From Trebouxia sp. TZW2008 (taxonomy: Eukaryota; Chlorophyta; Trebouxiophyceae; Trebouxiales; Trebouxiaceae), in contig BDIU01000140.1 of the NCBI GenBank assembly GCA_002118135.1, positions 1-64,000 of the forward strand: a DNA stretch of 64,000 bases, in the 5' to 3' direction. Below the pieces are notes generated by a model that saw only the letters and a program-made list of their open reading frames with translations, was not told the DNA's origin and searched no databases. The stretch's first letter is position 1. Each line of letters starts with the position of its first letter. Shown here one piece after another: positions 24,617 through 35,400 of the stretch. Both the position numbers and the translations under genes were made by a program.

Positions 24617-24998
24617 GAAATATATCTATTTTAAAGCGCTGAGTAGGCAGCTTTTGGAAATGAACGCAATTTATGTCGTCATGAAAATGATCACCATGTG
24701 ACATTGCCTGCTCTAAGCGTTTGCTGTTGCACTCAAAGGAACTAAACATCGCGACATGCGCATGCAAAAGTGCTACAACACAGCACACATCAGCCTTTGA
24801 CCACAAAATGGACGAAGACACAATCGTCAAGCCAACGGCACCTCTTCTCACATCCAATCACAACACTCGTACACTCAGACACCAAAAAGGTACTCAAGGT
24901 GTTGGGAGCCAAGAAGCAGTCAACAGCTTGCAGCAGCATGCACACAAGGCAGAATCCTTCTTTACCACCACAGTAGCTAATCAGCTGCACGCAGACCT
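24617..24998. other. Intergenic region downstream of the UBL-LRR gene
   Basis: Lies between the right inverted repeat and the UBL-LRR stop codon. I see no gene or strong motif; it probably holds the UBL-LRR 3' UTR. Confidence 0.4.
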
Positions 24999-27900
24999 TC
25001 ACTTTGGCGCCCAGTGCTGCCATTGTGCCGCATCTGCTCCTTCATCAAAGCCACTGGAAGGTGACATCACATGCATCTCCATCTGCAAAACAAGCAGCAG
25101 CTGATCTGTGGTCTGTGCAAAATTGTGTGGCGCATGCATTAGCTTAGGTATAAATGGTATTACAGATACTCTTACGGCCAAGTGGCATTTGAGTCTTGAG
25201 CACCAGGTGACGTGCCGTGTCAAACTCAAAAGCTTCTTTACATCCTATGATGAATATTGCAAGTGAATGCGCGCCTCAGCTGGTGAGGCCATCGGGGCCG
25301 AGGCTGTCTGCAGTTGAGATCTTGCCAACATGTGGAAATGGAAAGCTTCATAATGTACACATTCACGCTTTTGCATACAATGCATAGTCCAACATCACCA
25401 CTTGGAGAGCCTGACAAGAAGATGTTTCGGGCCGCTAGGCACACCTGCTTAGTGTATTTGCCTCGCCTCCTGACATCAAATTCCTTGAAGCCTTCAAGCG
25501 CTCTTAGATCAGTTGCTGTGATTGGATTTTCATGCAGCGATAGGGTAAACAGCGCTGTGCACTGTTGGAAGATGGCTGAAGGCACAGTAGTCAGCCTGCA
25601 TCAGCAAGCCACAGGCATTTCATGGGGAAGCAACATTTTCAACATTCATCCACAGTACTCAATACGCATTACGGGTTTTGCAACTTATAGTGATTGAGAG
25701 TATAGATTACTGAGATGCAGTGCAAAGTGATACATGCAATACCTTGGCGCCAACACGTAGTACCGGATACGCAAGAATGGTAGAGTATCAGTAACTGACA
25801 TGGAGAGTGGATCAATGTGCTGCCTTGAATCATGCTCAAGGGAAGGCAAACAACAATCTGCAGGTTTGCATGGTGATAGCACATCATGCAAAAGCTCAAT
25901 CAAGCTCAGTGAATGATGTGTGCAGCAAATGGCATGACAGAACTGGTTGCGGCACATGACATTGCAAGCGCTTGCAGTCATGCAACCGCCACATGTGCTT
26001 TTCTTTCATTGTTGTAGACATTGTAATTGTCGGTGTTGAACAGGCAAATAAGGACTGAGCAAAACATCAGCCTGGCATATGCTCTAGGCGACTTGCCAAG
26101 CATCAGCAGTCTGTTTGGCTGTGAAGCGTCTCACAGCAGCAGCTAGTATGAAGAAGTGTCATGGACAGAAGACACAGCATAAGGCCTGATAGGAGACCAG
26201 ATGCATACCTGTTGCCATCAAGCATGAGGGTCTTGAGGGTGTGAAGGGCACAGAGCTGACTTGGCAACGTTGCAAGCTGGTTGTGTGCGACATTCAGCTC
26301 AGCCAAAGCAAGACAGCTGCCCAACTCCTGCAGATACTAGCAGCAATTGATCAAGTGTTGGATCTCAAGTGCTCACTAACAAGGGACAACAACTCTCAGC
26401 CACAAAAGATGGAATGAAGTGGTTGGTCTAAAACGCTCAATGCCAAGGGACCAGCCACTCTCAGCCTCAAAATACTAGTGACTCCAGGAGATGCTGCCAG
26501 CGCAACCGATTTGATAAGTCCTTTCAATGCAAGCACTCAAAGTCACCAAGCTGCACGCGAAGCGTTGATTTGCATTGTGCAGAGCTTTGTTTGTCATACA
26601 ACATCAGCTGCAAGATGCTGAGCAGAAAGGCAGGGTGTCTCTCGTTGCATTGCGCTTGGAGCAGGCACAGAAGAATGCGATACTGGTGACGGCCCCTTGT
26701 ACTTCGTCAACACTTGGATATCACACTGGCAGGCCGGGTGCATCAGAAGTTGGCCAAGCCCTGTAGACATCAATGGCTCAATGACACAGCAAGCGACAGA
26801 GACGGCATACAAGTCAGGAAAGCTCTGTGCATGTTTGTCAACAGCAGCTGTTGATGATGCATATAGGGAAGAGGCGTTTGCTGCCTGCACCTGCGGGAGA
26901 TGAGTCAGGAAATTGGCTCGCAAGTCTAGATGCTGCAGGTTTGTGAGCTGTCCTATGTAGCTTGGCACGCTTGCAAGTGCATTGTGTGCTAGCGACAGCC
27001 GCTGCAAGCTTGTGAGAAGGCCCACGCTATCTGGCAAGCTTCCCAGTCTGCAGAACATGACCTGGTTGTAAAGTGGCAGCCAGTTCATGCAAGGAAGCAA
27101 TGCAGTTGCTGCTGACAAAACTAAATTCAAGCAATGCGATTTGTGCAAGCGTTTTGAGTCACTTCTGGAAAGGCAGACCGCAGCCAATGCAGCCAATGCA
27201 AAAGGTAGTGTAAAGCATGATTTGTCAGGCAAACATACAAGCTTGAAGGCGAGCAGATACAATGGGTGTGGAGGCCTTGGAAGCAATGCACATGCACACC
27301 AGCTTTGCTAGTGACACACAGCTTCGTTTTGTACAAGGGCCATTGCTTGTAGCCTTGCATGACATCAGCTGTGATGACACCAGCAGGTCATCATACATCA
27401 TGTACGTGCATTCTAAGGAGGTTCTCTGACCCAGCCAGGTGCATATGGCAGTTGCATGCAGGCTCCTAGCCAACCTGTCAGCTGTGTCAGCCTGTGCATT
27501 GATTATGGCAGATGCATGCAGGGTCTTGGCGAGTCTGTCAGATGTATCAACATGAGCATTGATTATGGCAGATGCATATAGGGTCTCAGTCGATCTGTCA
27601 GCTGTGTCAGCCTGTGCATTGATTATGGCAGATGCATGCAGGGTCTTGGCAAGTCTGTCAGATGTATCAACATGAGCATTAATTATGGCAGATGCATATA
27701 GGGTCTCAGCCAATCTGTCAACTGTGTCAACATGAGCGTTGATTATGGCAGATGCATATAGGGTCTCAGCCAACCTGTCAGCTGTATCAGCACGAGCATT
27801 GATTTCGGCAGATGCATACAGGGTCTCAGCCAACCTGTAGCTGCTTGAGAGCCAAAGTTGGCTGTCTTCGGATGCAAAGCCAACCTGTTGTGGTCCAGCG

Positions 27901-28966
27901 CCAAGATCACAAGCTGATGCATGCCAGCCAGGGCTGGCCAGGGAATGCCCTCATCAGTCAGCTGATTATGACTCAACCTCAGCCTTTGCAAGGCTGTGAA
28001 GCTTGACAAAGACTGTGGCAGCGCTGTTAGCCTGTTGCTGCCAAAGTCAGCCACACGGATGGAAGGTCCTACAGACCAAAGCTCATCTGGCAGGTGATCA
28101 AGGTGCTCCTCACGCAAGGATGCAATACCCACTGCTGCCCAGCAAGCTGCTCTGGCCTGCATTTGCATTTGCATGCTGAGCACGAAATGGCTTTGGACAG
28201 AATTGTTTGCAGGCAGTTTATTGCCTTTGTATGCACTTAGCTGGTTCGTGGAAGCTCACTTGTATGCATGCTGAGATAGCTGTCGGCTCATTGCCTTGCA
28301 TAGGCGCACTGTTGCAACAGATAGAATGTGTGACGACTGGTGTGCATAGCTTGATATTGGTAGCCAAAGAAGTGATCAGCAACACATGTGCCATACTTTC
28401 GGTGTAACCCTCAAGCATGGTACTGGTGACTTAGCTGCAGGGACTGCATTGCTGGGTGGCTCAAATTGAAGGCGTTGTTCACCTGCATTGTCATAGCTGG
28501 TGCTTCACTCTTTTTGCTGCTACTGTTGCTCTGCTTCTGCCTGAACTCTTCCTTGCGCTGCTGTGCTGCTGCAGTCTTCTCCTTGATGACTTGCTGAGCA
28601 GCCTCTTGACCCTGTATGCAAATTACTGAATTGAGGCATTGCATCTCAGACAAGCACGGATCACAAGTAGAGCCTGACAGCGGGCCGACTGCAGCCAGTG
28701 CTTGCAATAGCTATTGCAGCAGGGATCAATACCTGGGTCTGACCACCTGATGCCATGAGCATGATCTTGCAGCCGTCTTTGAGCTTGACGTTCTTGACCA
28801 ATGACGAAGGGTCTAGCACCTTGCCCTGAAAGATCAGCTTCTGCTGTTGTACAGGTACACTGATCAGCCTCTCGATATCGCCCATAAGCGTCATAATCTT
28901 GGCATCTTCGTCAACTGTGAGCTGACATAATGACTTGCCATGTTTCACTGATACACTGAACGGCAT
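24999..28966 (-). CDS. Ubiquitin-like domain plus leucine-rich-repeat protein
   Basis: Exons (complement): 28733-28966, 28483-28611, 27885-28156, 26891-27047, 26209-26327, 25445-25595, 24999-25082; 381 aa with consistent phases. Residues 1-78 form a ubiquitin-like domain (KLIFQGKVL, GCKIMLMAS). A Lys/Gln/Ser-rich linker follows, then about six LRRs (LxxLxLxxNxLxxLP). The end matches the plant family (EGFKEFDVRRR, then SGFDEGAD). The order and length correspond to the Arabidopsis LRR and ubiquitin-like protein At2g30105 (~374 aa, recalled). It lacks a signal peptide or membrane segment, so it should be cytosolic or nuclear. A role as an adaptor in ubiquitin or proteasome pathways is only inferred. 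Confidence 0.93.
27421..27884 (-). repeat. 60-bp minisatellite derived from the UBL-LRR exon 3 donor
   Basis: Seven 60-bp units (27421-27840), plus a partial unit next to exon 3, lie in intron 3. Each unit repeats the donor-like ACAG|GTTGGC, resembling the real junction at 27885. Because the unit is a multiple of three, the array stays open on the minus strand as a 20-residue repeat (ETLYASAIINAHVDT.DRLA). That frame is not part of the predicted protein. Confidence 0.88.
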
Positions 28967-29291
28967 TGTGAGCTCCTGTACCTGTCACGATCTGTCTTGA
29001 TATGTTTGGTATTGAGCAACCTTGGTAACCTTAACCTCGGGGTGTAACGCCAACAGCATGCAGCATGCAGCCCAGCATGCAGCATGAAGAACGGGTCGCC
29101 ATTGCGTCTTTGCGGGCCTTACAAATCAAATGTCGTTGCCAACACGCAATTCAGTGCAGACAATGTAAGCTCAAGGGCCGCTCGAGGCAAGAAGCGGCAC
29201 CTGGGCTTCGGTTCACTTTGTGTGCGTTATGTGATCAGCACTGCAGACTTGTCCAGTCAAAGCCGAGCACTTGAACAGGCGCCAGACCAGC
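28967..29291. promoter_or_regulatory. Bidirectional promoter region UBL-LRR/ZIP9
   Basis: A 325-bp gap between two divergent start codons; both promoters must lie here or overlap it. It contains a short CAGCATGCAGC repeat (29054-29087). No TATA box is clear. Confidence 0.5.
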
Positions 29292-31352
29292 ATGCGCCTG
29301 ACAACATTCTCGTCTCTATCCTTGACGTGCGTGATCATGTTCATCGGATCAATGTTGGCGGGTAAATGCTCGCTTTTTGCAGACTGCTATTTCTCACCTG
29401 GCGATCGATGGCTGCACCTTGGCTGAGTGCCAACGCTTTTGGGGTGTCCAGGGTACGCGCCTATGGTGCTGACTGTGACCGACATCCAGTTGCAAGCTAT
29501 ATCAGCTGTGGGAGCTGGTTTACTGATAGGCACAGCACTGGGAGTGATTCTGCCAGAGGGTTCTGAGGCTTTCAGGACAGCGCAAAGTGATGAAGGTAGG
29601 CAGACGTTTGAATATCAGTCACTCAAGATCCTCCACTGCATTATCAAGCTGTTGCATGGCTTCATCTTCAAGCAATACATCACCAACCAGCACTTCTGCA
29701 AAGCTGGATTTTAAAGGCTGTCATCGTCGTCACATTGTCCAGCTTTGCTATGCTGTACAGTGCTGCAGGCAGTGAAGAGGCCTTGCCTGACAGTCTGTTT
29801 GGAGCTGTACTGATTGGCGGCTTCGTTGTCATGCTGCTGCTGGACCAGCTGCATACAGCCATTGCCAAAGGCAAAAGCTTTCAGACCTCACCACCCCCAA
29901 CAGACAGCGACCCAGAAGATCCCTGGAAAGTGCAAGTCGCCAAAGCTGGGCCACCCAAGAAACATAGCTGGGTAATGCCAAATGCCGCTGCTGCATGTTT
30001 GCCCTTTGCCTCATTCAGCTGCAGCATCTAAGGCTGTGCATTGCATTGGTGAATTTGTCAAGACCAAACATAGCTGAATGATGCAAAATGCCACTGCTGC
30101 ATGCAGCATCTGTCCGTATCCAGCTGGAGAATCTAATGCTTGTCATTGCGTTGATACAATTGTCAAGATCAAACATAGCTGGGTGATGCAAAATGCTACT
30201 GCTGCATGCAGCATCTGTCCCTGCCCAGCTGGAAAATCTAATGCTTGTCATTGCGTCTGTACACTTGTCAAGACCAAACATAGCTTGGTGATGCAAAACG
30301 CCACTGCCGCATGCAACATCTGTCCCTATCCAGCTGGAGCATCTAATGCTTGTCATTGCGTTTGAAATACCAAACATAGCTGGGTAATGCCAATTGCCAC
30401 TGCTGCATGCAGCATCTGACCCTACCGAGATCAAGCACCTCATGCTTTTCCTCACTTCATTTCAATCGTGAAGTTGTCAAGACTGATGCTGAAACTGAAG
30501 AGTGGATGCCCTGCAGGCAAAGAGTGGTGCAGACCCAGCATCAAGGGCTTTCATTGGTCTGCTGGTGCACTCTGCTGCAGGCAAGCACTCAATCCTGTCT
30601 TCTCTTGAAAATTGCAACAGTGAAACCTCATGACAACTGCGCTGGTTGCCAAGTAACATGTCCAATCAAACCCTACTAGCAAGTACCACCGCAGTCACAA
30701 TGCAGTGATTGATTCTCCCTTGCACTATCCTTACAATTAGAGCGTTCTAGTGTCCAGGGTCTGTACACCCACTGTACCTTGGTTCAATACTTTATGTCGG
30801 CCTGGTCAGGCATTGCTGCCTGAGTGCACACAGTTCAATGCAGATGGCTTGGCAGAGGATGCAGCATATCAAACAGCAGCTCTCTAGGCTCAACCATAGC
30901 TCTTGCTGACCATGCTCTTTGTGTTCAATGCAGATGGCTTTGCAGTTGGCGCAGCCAGCAGATCAGACAGTAGCTCGATGGGCCTGACCATAGCAGTTGC
31001 CATGGTGCTGCACAAGGTGCCAGTTGCCTTTGGATTGGCCACAAGCTTCATGACAGCCAAGTGGTCCTGGCAGAAATCGCAGAGAGCATTGCTGGCGTTC
31101 TCATCTGCGTCTCCATTGACAGCACTTGTGACGCATGGTCTGATCGCAGCCATACCAAGACTGTCCTCCCCAGCTGCTACAGCCTTATGTGTGCTGTTCT
31201 CGGGTGGGACGTTTCTGTATGCCGCCTGCATGCACATACTGCCTGAGGTGGTGGGTCATGATGCATCCCTTAGCACAGTCCAGGTTGCAGCAGTGCTGTG
31301 TGGTTCGATCCTGCCACTCCTGTTGAGTCTGGCTGTTCCCCATACACATTGA
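29292..31352 (+). CDS. ZIP-family zinc transporter, ZIP9 (SLC39A9) type
   Basis: Exons 29292-29361, 29452-29595, 29769-29971, 30517-30580, 30934-31352; 299 aa. ZIP9 proteins move zinc into the cytosol, in animals from the Golgi/trans-Golgi or across the plasma membrane. Recognisable blocks are the N-terminal MFIGSMLAG, GAGLLIGTAL..ILPEG, LIGGFVVMLLLDQ, the metal-site helix HSAADGFAVGAA (H157, D161) and VLHKVPVAFGL (H187), and FSGGTFLYAA..HILPEV near the C terminus. Length is close to human ZIP9 (307). The luminal loop is short and not His-rich. Intron 4 has a GC donor (CAG|GCAAGC at 30581), required by phase and by conservation of VHSAADG. Intron 3 contains a tandem copy array. Confidence 0.93.
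30060..30410 (+). repeat. ~107-bp tandem array copying the ZIP9 exon 3 donor
   Basis: Four imperfect copies starting near 30064, 30172, 30279 and 30371. Each repeats AAACATAGCTGGGTAATGC, the last codons of exon 3 plus its donor (real junction 29971/29972), followed by the same intron sequence. Confidence 0.88.
30660..30745. repeat. Dispersed repeat, copy A
   Basis: Contains AAGTACCACCGCAGTC..AATGCAGTG.TTGATTC, shared with copies at 38030-38165 and 63905-64000. All three lie in introns. Confidence 0.5.
30825..30900 (+). repeat. Decayed copy of ZIP9 exon 5 acceptor edge
   Basis: Repeats TTCAATGCAG|ATGGCTT.GCAG and the following codons just upstream of the true exon at 30934. The HSAADG-type frame breaks after a few codons. 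Confidence 0.75.
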
Positions 31353-32495
31353 CCCACATATTCAGAACAGATAACAAGCGTCAACTGTGTCTTGTGTGTA
31401 CATTGTAAGCTGAAAAAAAGTCCGTTGCGTGTGTTTGTTGTGTGTTGTAGCCGTTTTCTTGGGTGTGGCTGTACATTTTCAGCAAACATCGACAATGTAT
31501 ACTTGTGTCATCTCAATGTCTTACCCTCCTGGAAAGCTGAACATACGCATCTTGATGTTACAGCAGCTTTCTAGTGTGTGCTGTACAGTGAGTTTGATGG
31601 TGGACACACTAAATGCCTTTGAGTTGACTTGTATATACAGCACTTCAGTCAGCAAACGCTTACTGCAAGATGACATTCTTTCTAGCACACGGTAACAATT
31701 GACACAATGTATTTGCAGTAGGCAAATCGATGCAGTAGTACTGCTGTACACTCCAACTCTTTCTGCAAGTGATGGAGCTCCGCCGCGGAACTGTGCTTTA
31801 GCAACTGTTCAAGCTAATGATCAGTCATGACTGCATAAAGACGTGACACGTTGACGCTTGCTGTAGCTGTTGATTTGGGAGCTTAGCATCAAGCAAAGCA
31901 GTGCCGCACGCAAACTTCATTACCTGGCATGCGTGATCATTTGTAGCGTATCTGCACACGTATGGCCCAGTGGCTTAAGCTTGCAGCATATCAATGCAAC
32001 ATTAAGAAATTGCAATACCTTCGTAAGCAAAGGTTTAGCTTGTGGCACTGTCTGGATGCATCACAAGGCTGCTAATCAGAGGCACTGAGTGTTGCCAGTG
32101 GCCAGCTCAAAGGCCAGCTGACCAGGGGCAAAGCTCATGTCTCGAGGGGTGATGTGTGTCAATTCAAACCTGACAGAAGCGCAGCTGGAAGCTGAGAAAG
32201 GGCAAGGCGCCTTCCAACTCGCCCCAGCTGCAAGCTTCGTTGGAATTACGACGACCTGCCTTCCGTTGTGTGCCGTTCTGCGTCAACTGTGAGAAGCAAC
32301 TCCCACTTCACATTGCCAGCCAAAACTACATTGCAACAGAGGTCTGATTCGATTTGCGTTCAGAAGGCCTCAGAGGTTATCGTGCAGATTTGCATATCTT
32401 CCTTGGTTGCTACGACGCCAGACCAGATTGCAGTCTAGCCTTCGGCAGGTCCAGACTCGCTCTGGGCAGGTCTCTCGCAGACCAGCCCAGGGCGA
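31353..32495. other. Intergenic region ZIP9 to Ariadne
   Basis: No supported gene. TGTAA at about 31404 is a possible green-algal-type polyadenylation signal for ZIP9. The stretch before 32496 is the likely Ariadne promoter and leader. Confidence 0.4.
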
Positions 32496-35400
32496 ATGGA
32501 TTATGACAGCTACGAGGACAGCGCTTCCGAGATCGCTTACAGTGAAATAAGCGGTGACAGCGGAGACTATGGCTACGACGTAGGCTCTGATGAGCAGCCT
32601 CGCGCTCGTCAGGTACAGCCTTGATCAGATCTTCAATTTCAGGGTCAAATAGCAGTTTTCAGTGCAGACTCTCCAACTTGGCCCTGTGCTTTCAGGCTGA
32701 CTATGTCATCCTTAGTGAGCAGCAGCTCAGGGAGCGGCAGAAGGAGCTCACTGAGACAACACAGGCTTTGTTGAACATGGATGCAGGCAGTGCTGCGCAT
32801 CTGTTGCGCTTCTGCAACTGGTGAGTACTTTGCTGCTTATACAGTCCTGACATGTAGCAATCATTGCTACAGCCGCTGATAGCAGGACGCTTAGCATTGG
32901 CATGAGTACAGGGATGCTAACAGAGCACAAGAGGAGTGGTTTGGCAATGCAAGCAGCGTGCAGGAGAAGACAGGCTTGTTTGATTGCCCTCCACCCTTGA
33001 CCAATCAGCAGGTGAGCGAACAGCATACAGCAAGTAACTGCTTGCGGCATTGTTTAGTGCTCTGTGGCTTTTAGATTTGACATGCTGTGATCTATCCCAA
33101 AGGGTCTTGCCACGCTATAATCAACGCAGTGTTGCTGTACGTCTTTGGCTTCTTCAGTGCACGACAATTGGTATTCCTTGTGTTGTCTGTAAATTCAGCA
33201 GCCGCTCAGCACTTGATTCCAGCTGTGCTACTGAGTTGCTGCCCTCACTCATTGTTTCTGTGCAACAGCTGTGCATCTCTGCAATGCCAAACGCGTCAAT
33301 CAACTGCCTTTCAGAAGGTGTTTGCCAAGCAGCATGCTAACAGCAGACATTGTTCTGCGACTGCTACACTGCTGTCTGCTGTGCAGGTCACCTGCCAGAT
33401 TTGCTTTGAGAGCTTCCCAGTGCAGAAGATGCATGCCTCAGGGTGCAGCCACTACTTCTGTCGGGATAAATTGGCTGCTGCGTAGGGCATCTGCTGAAAG
33501 GCTGACTGCTGTGTAGGTCACCTGCCAGATTTGCTTTGAGAGCTTCCCAGTACAGAAGATGCATGCCTCGGTGTGCAGCCACTACTTTTGCCAAGACTGC
33601 TGGCAGGGCTATGTGACTGCAGCCATCAGCGAAGGGCCCTCAGCCCTCAACTTGCGCTGCCCCTTACCTGACTGCAAAGCTGCGGTGCGTTCCACTTTCA
33701 GTCACATGTGCACCTAACAAGCAAAGGCCATGTCATGTTCTGTTGATGGGGCTGTGCTGGCAGGGCTATGTGACTGCACTTATTACTGAAGGGCCCTCAG
33801 CCCTCAACCTGCGCTGCCCCTTGCCTGACTGCAAAGCTGCGGTGCGTTCTGCTCTCAGTCAGATGTGCACCTGACAAGCAAAGCCCGCGGCATGTTCTTC
33901 TGGTGGGGCTATGTTGGCAGGGCTGTGTGACTGCAGCCATCAGCAAAGGGCCCTCAGCCCTCAAGTTGCGCTGCCCCTTGCCTGACTGCAAAGCGGTACG
34001 TTTGCTTCTTTGTTAGACATGCATGTGACAAAGACAGTGATTTGATCCTGTCTCAGCATGTTGCGCAATCAGAATCAGCAGAAGCTCAGACTGTTGAAAT
34101 TGCCTTGGCACTCATAGCATGTTTTCTGTATTTCAGGAGCCCCGCGCAGTCATACCGCAGGTGTCCTCAGATCAAGACAAGCAGAAGCTGAATCTTTTGT
34201 CAATGTCAATTTTGTCCTTGTCGTAGCACCCACAGCAGGTGTCACTGCCCGGTTTGGTGATGCAGAGGTTGTCTGTTGACCTTCTCTGAGCAGTCAACAG
34301 CACGTTCCCTGTGTCTCAGGTACCCCGCATAGTCATAAGGCGAGTGTCGTCAGATCAGGACAAGCAGAAGCTGGACCTATACGAGCTGCGCAGCTACGTT
34401 GAGGACAGCAAGCGCTTGACTTGGTGCCCAGCGCCTAATTGTGAGCATGCAGTGGAGTGTATCAAGGACATTGGACAGGACGAGCCCCTTGATGTGTTGT
34501 GCAAGTGTGGCTCCTCCTTTTGCTTCACCTGCAAAGAGGAAGCTCACAGGCCAGTGAGTCCCTTCCCTTGCCTGCTTTGCATGTGGCACTTCAATTGTGA
34601 GCATGCAGTGGAATGTATCAAGGACATTGGACAGGACGCACCCCTCGACATGCCGTGCAAGTGTGGCTCTTCCTTCTGCTTCACCTGCAAAGAGGAGGGT
34701 CACGGGCCAGTACGTCTTGTGCCTCTCCTCTTGTGCACGTAATGCTACAACCTCTGCATGTGTTTCATGAACTGCATTGTGGCCCTATCTGGCTTGTCAT
34801 GGCAAGGAGTAGGTGATGCTCTGCATGTCAAGGGTTTCTGCCAGCAAATAGGCTCAATAGGCTTGGAAGATTCCAAGCCCCCTCCCTTATGCGCCCCCTC
34901 TCCCCCCCGGACCCCCCCCCTCCCTCCCCTCTGCGGCATTGGTGTATGAGTGGAGAGTTGCAGATGCATTGGATTTGTGCAGAACCGTTTTCTTGCAGGA
35001 CACACTTCTGCAGATCAGAGGAACCATCTTGTACTGCTTCTGTATTTCAATGGAAAAGCCACAACAAGAGTGAGCACCTGGAGGACTGCAGACCTGATAT
35101 GGATGCTTTTGCAACAGCAAAAAGCAGTACCAGCAGTCAAAGCTCCTAGGCTGCTGCAGCATTTGCATTGATGCATTTGCATCCAGAGTTGAAGCTTCTT
35201 GCCTGCTGCATGCAGGTGGACTGCAAAACAGTGAACCAGTGGCTACGCAAGAACAGCGCAGAGAGTGAGAACGCCAACTGGATTCTGGCCAACACCAAGC
35301 CCTGCCCCAAGTGCAAGCGCCCTATAGAGAAGAACCAGGGCTGCATGCACATGGTGTGCAGTCAGTGCCGCAGCGAGTTCTGCTGGCTGTGCCTAGGCAA

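Noticed and set aside
27225..27833. 202-aa minus frame with 20-residue repeats, as a repeat-protein gene
   Set aside because: It is the 60-bp intron minisatellite, flanked by well-supported exons of the UBL-LRR gene whose phases join without it.
27421..27840. CRISPR-like regular repeats
   Set aside because: Units are contiguous 60-bp repeats without unique spacers, in a eukaryotic intron.
31960..32005. tRNA-like stretch (GGCCCAGTGGCTTAAGC)
   Set aside because: Only a D-arm-like motif; no T-arm or acceptor pairing found.
34311..34742. Single long Ariadne exon containing two IBR halves
   Set aside because: A donor at 34554 (GTGAGT) gives the family-consistent join to 35216. The second half looks like a duplicate without an acceptor, though retention is possible.
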